Origin: Bremerella alba
GTDB taxonomy: Bacteria > Planctomycetota > Planctomycetia > Pirellulales > Pirellulaceae
Direction: 5' to 3'
NCBI RefSeq assembly: GCF_013618625.1
Contig: NZ_JABRWO010000003.1
Coordinates: 62,001 to 126,000, forward strand
Length of the DNA stretch: 64,000 nt
Part shown: positions 56,116-64,000 of the stretch, one piece after another
Layout: every line of letters starts with the position of its first letter
Position numbering within the stretch: the first letter of the stretch is position 1
Notes under the pieces: generated by a model
Database searches by the model: none
What the model was told of the DNA's origin: nothing
Seen by the model: the letters and a program-made list of their open reading frames with translations, nothing else
Program-made: the position numbers and the translations under genes

Positions 56116-57710
56116 TGGAAGAGAGAGTGAGCGAAATGGTCGAAAGCAAGCAGACATACGATGTCGTCGTGATCGGGGGAACACCCGGAGGCATCGCGGC
56201 AGCCATCGCAGCGGCGCGTCATGGACGATCGATCGCCCTGGTAGAACGCAACGCGCATCTAGGAGGCATGTCGACCAGTGGCTTGGGAAAAAGCGACATC
56301 GAGCATCGTGAAGTGATCGGCGGGTTGTTCCTGGAGTTCATCGGACGCATCCGCGATCACTACGTTGATCAGCTTGGCGAAGACTCCGAAGCGTACACCC
56401 TCTGCCGCGAAGGTTATTACTTTGAACCGTATTTGGCAGAGCAAGTCTTCCTTGAGATTTTGAGTGAGTTACCGAGCATTACAATCCTGACGCAGCACCA
56501 ACTTCAAAGTGCCACGGCAGAAAACCAACGGGTGCAGAGCGTGCAGCTGTTGGCTCGCGAGACTGGCGAGGAGTTTGTCATTTCTGCAAGTGCTTTCGTC
56601 GATGCTACATACGAGGGCGATCTTCTGGCTGCTGCGGGGGCTGATTATCGACTCGGACGCGAAGGACGAAGTGAGTTCGGCGAGCCTCATGCCGGTGCTA
56701 TTTACTTTGACTATCAGAACGGAAAGATCCTTCCCCGCAGCACAGGAGAGGCAGACGATTCTCTACCGGCCTATACCTATCGGCTATGTCTGTCCAGTGA
56801 TTCTAGTAATGGTGTCCCGCTGAAGGAGCCCCCGGCGGGCTATGATCGGAACGTTTATCTTGGCTACCTGACCGACTTGGAAGAAGGCCGTTTGAGCGCG
56901 CCGAAAGTGTTCAAGGATGGATGGGGTTACTATCCCGAGCATTTCGATACGTTAGTCCGGGCTCTTTCTGTCACCGATCTTCCCAACGGCAAGGTCGACG
57001 CGAATATTAATCCGCGGCCACTTGCGTTTCCATTCGGCGAGGAAAACGCGAAGTATATCCAAGCTGATTGGCCGCAACGCGACGAGATCGCTCTGCGACA
57101 TCGCCACTTGACGTTGGGGCTGTTATGGTTTTTGCAAAATGATGAAGCGGTCCCTGCTCGGCAGCGCGAAATGGCTCGAAAGTATCAATTGCCGGCCGAT
57201 GAGTTCACCGACAATGGTCATTTCCCCTGGCAGCTTTACGTCCGTGAAGGGCGTCGCCTAATAGGCGAAGTAACGTTGACTGAGCGCGATGTGACGGTGA
57301 CGGAAGAATCTCCGGTTACGCCAGAGTATAAAGATACGATCGCGGTGGGCGAGTTCCCGATCGATAGTTTCCCAGTTCGCAAGAAGCAACCGGGCGACGA
57401 TGTGGTGCTTGAGGGTTATCTAGGCATGCTCGCACATATTACGCGTCCCTACCAAATTCCTTATCGTGTTACGATTCCTCGTGAGGTAGAAGGGCTTATT
57501 GTTCCGGTCGCCGTTTCTGCAACCCATGTGGCCTTTTCCTCGATACGTATGGAGCCAACATGGATGGCCCTAGGGCACGCCGCAGGCTTGGCCGCGCACT
57601 TGAGTATCGAGAACGAAACAAATCTTCGGGACGTTTCCATCGATCAGTTGCGTGGGATGCTGCAGGCCGAAGGACAGGTACTAAGCTACCGCGAAGCTGT
57701 TTCTCGTTGA
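56115..57710 (+). CDS. FAD-dependent oxidoreductase
   Basis: 531 residues from ATG 56115 (TAATG overlap with the symporter stop; ATG 56136 is an alternative with GAGAGAG upstream). The dinucleotide site is clear, VVVIGGTPGGIAAAIAAARHG, then ALVERNAHLGGMSTSGLG, and the second FAD contact is near the end, RMEPTWMALGHAAGLAAHLS. This FAD_oxidored family is common in planctomycete carbohydrate clusters; the substrate is not known. Confidence 0.92.
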   Translation: MEERVSEMVESKQTYDVVVIGGTPGGIAAAIAAARHGRSIALVERNAHLGGMSTSGLGKSDIEHREVIGGLFLEFIGRIRDHYVDQLGEDSEAYTLCREGYYFEPYLAEQVFLEILSELPSITILTQHQLQSATAENQRVQSVQLLARETGEEFVISASAFVDATYEGDLLAAAGADYRLGREGRSEFGEPHAGAIYFDYQNGKILPRSTGEADDSLPAYTYRLCLSSDSSNGVPLKEPPAGYDRNVYLGYLTDLEEGRLSAPKVFKDGWGYYPEHFDTLVRALSVTDLPNGKVDANINPRPLAFPFGEENAKYIQADWPQRDEIALRHRHLTLGLLWFLQNDEAVPARQREMARKYQLPADEFTDNGHFPWQLYVREGRRLIGEVTLTERDVTVTEESPVTPEYKDTIAVGEFPIDSFPVRKKQPGDDVVLEGYLGMLAHITRPYQIPYRVTIPREVEGLIVPVAVSATHVAFSSIRMEPTWMALGHAAGLAAHLSIENETNLRDVSIDQLRGMLQAEGQVLSYREAVSR

Positions 57711-57801
57711 ACCTTGCAGATCAACGGATTGCCATTGAATGCTACGTGCAACGCAATTCCTCTCTCGCGCCAGCACACTTTTGGTTGTGCTGGGCAACCT
57801 A

Positions 57802-58215
57802 CTAATGTCCTGTTAATGCAAATGTAAATTCGTTAGGACCATCCTCTGTGACAGTCGCGACGAAACCATCGTTGAGGCGTCCATATTTGTCGGGCACTAG
57901 TTCGCGGCCGCCAAATTCGACAGGCTGATCGTAAATAGTCACCTTGTATTCACCAAGTGCGACGCCAGGTTTCTGAGCATTGGTCTGGAGATTAACGACT
58001 TCACCTTGTATGACCTGACCGTTTGAGGAAGGCCCTGAAGAGACAGGACTGAAGGTTATCTCCGCCTCCATTAATGGCTTGCCATTCAAGATGACTTTTG
58101 CGGTCACCGGTACCGTGGGAGGCAGTTGAGGGCCAGAGTTGCCACAGCCAAGCAAGCTTCCGAAGAGCATTACGCTGGCAAAGGTAATTGTGCATCGGAA
58201 CCTGAGGAACGACAT
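57802..58215 (-). CDS. Small lipoprotein paired with DUF1559 protein
   Basis: 137 residues from ATG 58215, with lipobox LLGC. The body VTAKVILNGKPLMEAEITFS, then LGEYKVTIYDQPVEF and VPDKYGR, is the DUF1559-associated lipoprotein fold. It lies 115 bases behind the DUF1559 gene (58331) on the same strand and converges with the FAD gene. Confidence 0.86.
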   Translation of the reverse strand: MSFLRFRCTITFASVMLFGSLLGCGNSGPQLPPTVPVTAKVILNGKPLMEAEITFSPVSSGPSSNGQVIQGEVVNLQTNAQKPGVALGEYKVTIYDQPVEFGGRELVPDKYGRLNDGFVATVTEDGPNEFTFALTGH

Positions 58216-58330
58216 GCGTATAATCTTTCTTCTCACCGTGACGTATGGCAAAGTTATGTAAGATCGAGATTCATCATGACGGACAATCGGCCGATGTGCG
58301 TCATGATGCGAAGTACACTCGCATTAGAAA

Positions 58331-59299
<969 letters not shown>

Positions 59300-59443
59300 A
59301 GGGGAAATCCTCGAAATAATGAGACAGTGACAAGCAGTAAATGAAAAGAATGCTGTAAGTTATTCGAGCGATTGAGCAAAATTCGCGCGATGTTCTAGAG
59401 AGAAAAGCGGGAATAATGAAAAAAAGTGTATCGCAAAAGGCTA

Positions 59444-60403
59444 TTAAAATAGTGTGGTTTTCAAGCGTTCGAGTTCTTCTGTCAGCCGATGACGTTGTTC
59501 GTGCGTACAACCTTGGTGAGGCAAGGCCATCCGATCCTCGCATACTCCCAGAATCGACAAGGCCGTCTTCGTCACTCCAATGAGCGGTAACAGGGGAAGC
59601 GATCGATCTGCGATGTTGTAGATCGCCTCTAATTGGTCGATCTTGCCTTGGTAATCTTTCATCAGGGCTTCGTCTCGATTTCGATGGGCAATCATCAAAT
59701 CCGAGAACAACTTCGGGAACAGATTGGTTCCCAGGTTGACTCCCCCTGTGCCTCCTGCCGCTAGAGACTCTGCCAAAAGCGTTTCATGTCCAATTAAAAA
59801 AGTCCAATCGGGCCGTACCGACTTGAGTTTGGTCAGGCGACGAAAGTACTCGATATCTTGACTACTGTCTTTAATGCCGACAATTTGGTCGATCTGTGCA
59901 AGTTCCGCGACGGTCTCTACCGCGAACGAAAGCTTGGTCATCGCCGGCATGTTGTAAAGAAGCAGGGGAAGCTTGGTCTCGGAAAGCACCGACTGAACAA
60001 AGGTCTTAAGCTCCGCTTGGTTTACGGGGTAGTAAAACGGTGTCGTGAGAACAACTCCGTCCGCTCCTGCTTCTTCCGCCGCACGAGCAAGTTGAACCGT
60101 TTCGACAACGGAGTTATCGGTGATGCCGACGAGTACTGGGATGCGGCGATTCACCATGCGACATATTTCGCGAACAAATTTGGCGCGAAGATTGTGGCTT
60201 AAGCTCGCGATTTCCCCAGACGATCCCAGAATAAACAGGCCGTCAACTCCGCCTTCAATAAGAAATTCGACCAGGCGTTCACAACCGGAGATGTCAAGAT
60301 GGTCATTGTCGGCCAGCGGCGTGACGATTGGTGGGATTATCCCTTGAAAAGATGGCAAGTCGGTCGGTTTGTGAGATGGTGTCAAAGTCGATTTCCAATG
60401 CAT
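59444..60403 (-). CDS. DHDPS/N-acetylneuraminate lyase family protein
   Basis: 319 residues forming a class I aldolase TIM barrel. Family landmarks: GIIPPIVTPLADNDHLDISG, LFILGSSGEIASLS, LLLYNMPA (Tyr) and the Schiff-base Lys in QIVGIKDSSQD. The family splits or builds keto acids such as N-acetylneuraminate or dihydrodipicolinate; a stand-alone catabolic setting favours a lyase. With the AGE epimerase and sialidase-like gene nearby, N-acetylneuraminate lyase is a fair guess but not shown. It lies downstream of the DUF1501 gene by 42 bases. Confidence 0.9.
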   Translation of the reverse strand: MHWKSTLTPSHKPTDLPSFQGIIPPIVTPLADNDHLDISGCERLVEFLIEGGVDGLFILGSSGEIASLSHNLRAKFVREICRMVNRRIPVLVGITDNSVVETVQLARAAEEAGADGVVLTTPFYYPVNQAELKTFVQSVLSETKLPLLLYNMPAMTKLSFAVETVAELAQIDQIVGIKDSSQDIEYFRRLTKLKSVRPDWTFLIGHETLLAESLAAGGTGGVNLGTNLFPKLFSDLMIAHRNRDEALMKDYQGKIDQLEAIYNIADRSLPLLPLIGVTKTALSILGVCEDRMALPHQGCTHEQRHRLTEELERLKTTLF

Positions 60404-60445
60404 ATGGGAGATGTCGCTTGTCGTTTATCGTGGGCTTGATCTCAT

Positions 60446-61747
60446 TCAACCAAATAGCTTGGTGATGGGCTGACCTCGGTCGGTAATGGGGACAGGCCGA
60501 TCGCCATCGTAGAGAGATTTTGCGTAATCTATTCCCATAGCGGCATGGATAGTCGCGAACAAGTCAGGGACGGAAACAGGATCCGAGACAATCGTTTGGG
60601 AGAGTTCGTCCGTTTCACCAAATGCACCTTGGTGCTTCAGACCCCCGCCGGCAAGGACACAAGTAAACGCCGAGCCCTGATGTCCCCGGCCTCCTCCACC
60701 ATCGAATTGAGGTGGTCTTCCGAACTCAGTACTCACCACGACAAGTGTCTTATCCAAGAGCTTACGCTCTTCAAGGTCTAGAATAAGCGTGGAAAGTGCA
60801 TCGTCCAATTCGTGAATCAACTTGTGCTGATCGAGTATGCCTCGGTTATGCACATCCCATCCGGCGCCATTGAGAAAGTTTAGATTGTGCGAGACCTCAA
60901 TGAAGCGAACTCCTCTTTCGACGAGTCGACGAGCCAGAAGGCATCGCTGTCCGAACTCGCCGCCATAGCTTTGACGCAACGCCGAAGCTTCACTTTCGAG
61001 TTGAAAGCTTCGCATGAAACTGGGACCGCTAAGGCGTAGGCTGAGATCCGCTGCGGCGGCGTAGTCTTCCAAGACCTTTTCCCGCACTTCAGGCTGAACG
61101 CGGCGGGCTTGCTTAAGTAATTGTTCTCTTTCGGTCTGACGTTCGCGGGAAATTGTCAAGTGCCGTGCCAAGCCCGTCGGCCCACGCCCAGTCTCCGTGA
61201 GATACAAGTAACTATGCTCTGCTCCTAGAAAGCCCGGGCCTCGTGAATTATTGGGGTAGCCTATCACGACGTAAGGTGGTGCCGAATCAGACAGGGCTCC
61301 TCGCTCGTGGGAGACGATTGACCCCAACGACGGATAAACGACGGTACCACTTACCGGACGTCCTACATGCATCCAGTTCGTCGCGGCCGCATGTTCGTCG
61401 ATGACGGAATGGTGAACCGTCCGCACTGCGGTAATGCGATCCATGATCGAAGCCACTTTGGGAAGATGTTCACATACGGTGACATCTTTCACGGCGGTTG
61501 GAATCGCATTGTAGTAAGAGCCTGGTGTCTGCTTATCAGGATTCCCTTTTCTCTTGGTGTCGAAGGTGTCGATCTGGCCCATCCCACCGCCAAGCCAAAT
61601 CGAAATCACATGTTCCGCTTTACCTTGAACTTGGGGAGACGCTTCAGGTGCTGCCCAGGCAGGAAGAGAGGCTAAACCGGCAATGGTTGTCGCCCCAGCC
61701 GATAAAAATTGACGACGCCCCACAAGGGAATTAAGTGACTGGTTCAT
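60446..61747 (-). CDS. DUF1501 protein, Tat-exported
   Basis: 433 residues. A twin-arginine start ([20 protein letters not shown]) is followed by the DUF1501 core, an alkaline-phosphatase/sulfatase-superfamily fold: [58 protein letters not shown]. The catalytic role is unknown. It is paired, as usual in planctomycetes, with a DUF1549/DUF1553 cytochrome-type gene directly upstream (56 bases). Confidence 0.92.
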   Translation of the reverse strand: MNQSLNSLVGRRQFLSAGATTIAGLASLPAWAAPEASPQVQGKAEHVISIWLGGGMGQIDTFDTKRKGNPDKQTPGSYYNAIPTAVKDVTVCEHLPKVASIMDRITAVRTVHHSVIDEHAAATNWMHVGRPVSGTVVYPSLGSIVSHERGALSDSAPPYVVIGYPNNSRGPGFLGAEHSYLYLTETGRGPTGLARHLTISRERQTEREQLLKQARRVQPEVREKVLEDYAAAADLSLRLSGPSFMRSFQLESEASALRQSYGGEFGQRCLLARRLVERGVRFIEVSHNLNFLNGAGWDVHNRGILDQHKLIHELDDALSTLILDLEERKLLDKTLVVVSTEFGRPPQFDGGGGRGHQGSAFTCVLAGGGLKHQGAFGETDELSQTIVSDPVSVPDLFATIHAAMGIDYAKSLYDGDRPVPITDRGQPITKLFG

Positions 61748-61803
61748 GGTAGGTATTCCATTGTTTGAAGGGAGAGAGAATCACGAGGAGGAAAAGCATT
61801 GCA

Positions 61804-64000
61804 TCAAGGACACCAGACAAACTCAGGCAAATTGACAATGCTCCAAATAACATCCTCGTACCTAAGTCGCCACTGGTGATCCAGTCGTGGATCTGCTTGA
61901 GGTCCTTGGCGAACTCTCTCGGCATGTTCTTGCTGGATGGTGTTCGCCTCGTTACGGACGTGATTCCACCAAGTTACTTGGGGAAGTCTTTCCAGTTCTT
62001 CCGGAAGAACGACCTGACCTTCTGGAACTTTGCGATCAGTAAAGCCTTCCTGTAGGCGATTGAGAAAGAGCTCTTTCTCTGCCTGGTGCGGTAGCCGGTT
62101 GACCAAACGCAGAAAGAGAGATTCCAGTAATGCCTCAGGCGATTGTGCCTGCAACGCAAGATCTGCTAAGGCGCTTTTGTAGGCCACTTTTGTCAGAGAA
62201 ATGGTCAAAGTGCTATTGGCCATAACAGCAGGCTGCAGAACATTGGGGGCCGTTTCCCGATCGGTCTTGGGTGCCTGACGGTCGGCCGTCCAGCCGAAAG
62301 CAGTGAGCACCTCGGCCACTGCCGCGGCTCGTGGGAGATTCAAGCTTGGCCGATCTCTTTCGTTGGAAATACTGACGAACATCCAACTGCGGTGAGGCTC
62401 TCCATACGTGTTGCGGGTTTTAGCTGCAGCGCGACCATCGGGATCGAGCGTCATGGGCTCCACGTCCATTTCATAGCCGGTAGCCTGAAAGAACGAATCG
62501 ACTACCTGTTCGGCAGTCAGCCGGCGACGATCCGGAGCCGTGAACAGCCGTTGCTGGGGCTCGGCATCGCGGTTCTTTCCGATGGCTTCGCGTTGATAGA
62601 GTTGCGAAGTCATGATGGTGCGCGTCAACGCTTTGATGTTGTAGCGAGAGGCGACTAGCTCCTTACCAAGCCAATCCAACAGCTCTGGATGACTGGGGGA
62701 ATTGCCCTCCCAGTCGTGTGGTGGCTCGACAATGCCGGCTCCGATTAGTCGTCGCCAGATACGATTGGCAATCACTCGCGCGAATCGCGTATTCTGTGGA
62801 GTTGTGATTAACGTGGCCAACCTTTCGCGTGGATCGTCGGTGTTTTGCATCAGCTCCCGCAGGGTCTCGTTATCTTCGGCGCCGGTAACCTTAGCAAAGG
62901 GCCAGGTAGGCACGACTTTTTGACCTGGTTTCAAGGTGACAGCAATTAATGATTCACGTTCTTTTTTCTCGAAGAAACCAGCGGGAACTGTACTGGACTT
63001 CGGAACGCTAACCGACTTGCGAGCAAACATGGCTGCCAGCGAATAAAGATCTTCCTGAGTGGTCGAATGGTAGGGTGAGTCATGACAGCGAGCACACTGC
63101 ATTTCAATTCCCAGGAAAGCCGTCCCGACAATGTGCCCTTTGGCTGCGAAAGGAGAATCATTTTGGGCGGCAAGTGCAAAGCCTGCACTTCCTCCTTCAT
63201 AGACGCTACCACGCATCATCAACAGTTCGTACACCATCCGATCGATTGGTTTGTTGTCTCGAAGCGAGTCGTAAAGATACCAACGGAAAGGCCCCGTACT
63301 GTTGAGACTCGCGTTGATCAACGTTGGGTTTTCGGCAAGCATATCGAGCCAATACCCCATCCAGTTGTCTGCCCACCGAGGATCCTCCAGTAAACGATCG
63401 ATTAGCTGCGATCGTTTATCTGGGTTTGAGTCGGCTAGGAATTGCCTTACCTCGTTCTCGGTAGGAACGACCCCTACGGTATCGAGGTAGGCGCGTCGGA
63501 TAAACGCGGTGTCATTGACCAACGGAGCATGTTGGGAAGGCATCGTCGTTGGTTGCTGTTCTGGCCATTTGGCCCCCTCAGCAATCCATTTCTCAAGGAT
63601 CTTAATCTTCTCTTCCGATAGGGGTGCACCTGACGGGGGCATTCTTGTATCGGCGTCGTCGGTGCGAAGTCGCGCGATCAGTGCGCTCGCGTGAGGATCG
63701 CCAGGAGCAATGGCAGGCTCACCCGAAAAACCACCCAAGACTGCTAATTCTCGTGATTGAAGAGAAAGCCCCCCTTTGTCTTTTTCGCCGTGACATCGAA
63801 AGCACTCACTCTTCAGGATCGCCAGCACGTTTCTAGAATGGATCTGTTCTTGTGATATAGACGCTCCGCTTGTTTGAGAATCGGCATCGTTAATGCGAGC
63901 GAGTAGAAACGCATCAATCGGATTGGTCGTGTTCGATTCGGAACTGGGAACCTCTGGAGCAGGATGCGTTGCAAGCCAGTTTTGAGCTGCCTGACGGCGT
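61804..64000 (-). CDS. DUF1549/DUF1553 cytochrome-type protein (cut by window edge)
   Basis: The frame is open from the right edge, so the amino terminus is missing; an ATG at 63828 is internal. Visible order: a segment with NPIDAFLLARIND, then a c-type haem motif SECFRCHGEKDKGG with MPPSGAPLSEEKIKILEKWI (PSC1-type domain), then DUF1549 (AYLDTVGVVPTENEVRQFLA, DPRWADNWMGYWLDMLAE) and DUF1553 (NTRFARVIANRIWRRLIGAG, EQVVDSFFQATG). A second CHDSPYH-type CARCHD motif lies between. It is probably a periplasmic haem protein partnered with the DUF1501 protein. Confidence 0.93.
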   Translation of the reverse strand, partial: RRQAAQNWLATHPAPEVPSSESNTTNPIDAFLLARINDADSQTSGASISQEQIHSRNVLAILKSECFRCHGEKDKGGLSLQSRELAVLGGFSGEPAIAPGDPHASALIARLRTDDADTRMPPSGAPLSEEKIKILEKWIAEGAKWPEQQPTTMPSQHAPLVNDTAFIRRAYLDTVGVVPTENEVRQFLADSNPDKRSQLIDRLLEDPRWADNWMGYWLDMLAENPTLINASLNSTGPFRWYLYDSLRDNKPIDRMVYELLMMRGSVYEGGSAGFALAAQNDSPFAAKGHIVGTAFLGIEMQCARCHDSPYHSTTQEDLYSLAAMFARKSVSVPKSSTVPAGFFEKKERESLIAVTLKPGQKVVPTWPFAKVTGAEDNETLRELMQNTDDPRERLATLITTPQNTRFARVIANRIWRRLIGAGIVEPPHDWEGNSPSHPELLDWLGKELVASRYNIKALTRTIMTSQLYQREAIGKNRDAEPQQRLFTAPDRRRLTAEQVVDSFFQATGYEMDVEPMTLDPDGRAAAKTRNTYGEPHRSWMFVSISNERDRPSLNLPRAAAVAEVLTAFGWTADRQAPKTDRETAPNVLQPAVMANSTLTISLTKVAYKSALADLALQAQSPEALLESLFLRLVNRLPHQAEKELFLNRLQEGFTDRKVPEGQVVLPEELERLPQVTWWNHVRNEANTIQQEHAERVRQGPQADPRLDHQWRLRYEDVIWSIVNLPEFVWCP

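Overview
The window reads as a chromosome segment of a marine-type planctomycete (Pirellulales-like; genus not determinable from sequence alone). The evidence is the protein repertoire: four intact DUF1559 prepilin-like proteins with [14 protein letters not shown] amino termini, DUF1501 and DUF1549/DUF1553 cytochrome-type proteins, a LEPR-XLL/dockerin surface protein, SHD1-like domains, a planctomycete-style ECF sigma factor beside a giant Ser/Thr kinase, sulfatase, ThuA, Gfo/Idh/MocA proteins and a neutral-ceramidase-like protein.

Layout. 0-2.6 kb: small poorly known genes (SprT-like metalloprotein, HEAT-like protein, two zinc-ribbon proteins). 2.8-9.4 kb: an accessory island. It has a tyrosine recombinase at its left end whose 3' end overlaps an attachment-like core, then a broken SRPBCC gene and a TetR-controlled set of five enzymes (isochorismatase-like, alpha/beta hydrolase with Asp nucleophile, CxxC carboxymuconolactone-decarboxylase-like, DUF1348/SnoaL-like, PNPOx-like) with three copies of an 18-bp operator. 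9.4-24.2 kb: a second segment bounded by the same 13-bp core. It holds two paralogous secreted proteins, an ECF sigma factor, a 1308-residue membrane kinase, an 888-residue lipoprotein and, on the other strand, a 1091-residue LEPR-XLL/dockerin protein. 24-25.3 kb: a graveyard of gene remnants and recombination-site repeats. 25.5-28.9 kb: AraC regulator, alkyl-sulfatase-type hydrolase, NmrA-like oxidoreductase. 29.3-40.6 kb: one long minus-strand catabolic cluster headed by a GntR regulator. 41.5-49.9 kb: DUF1559, lipoprotein, six-hairpin-type protein, AGE epimerase, symporter and LacI. 50.4-57.7 kb: DUF1559, lipoprotein, LacI, sialidase-like protein, symporter and FAD protein. 57.8-64 kb (minus): lipoprotein, DUF1559, DHDPS/NanA-family lyase, DUF1501, DUF1553.

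Most interesting system. Four transcription starts in the 9.4-24.2 kb segment are each preceded by GTCGGG[C/T], exactly 15 nt, then CGATT. They lie upstream of the first secreted paralogue, the kinase, the lipoprotein and the divergently coded LEPR-XLL protein. No housekeeping-type promoter is needed to explain them. I infer that this is the promoter of the local ECF sigma factor, so that sigma factor, kinase and surface proteins form one self-contained envelope regulon, possibly mobile because it lies between two copies of an attachment-like core.

The right half looks like polysaccharide or glycoconjugate use. Each catabolic block carries its own regulator (GntR, LacI, LacI) and its own DUF1559-plus-lipoprotein pair; this pairing occurs four times.
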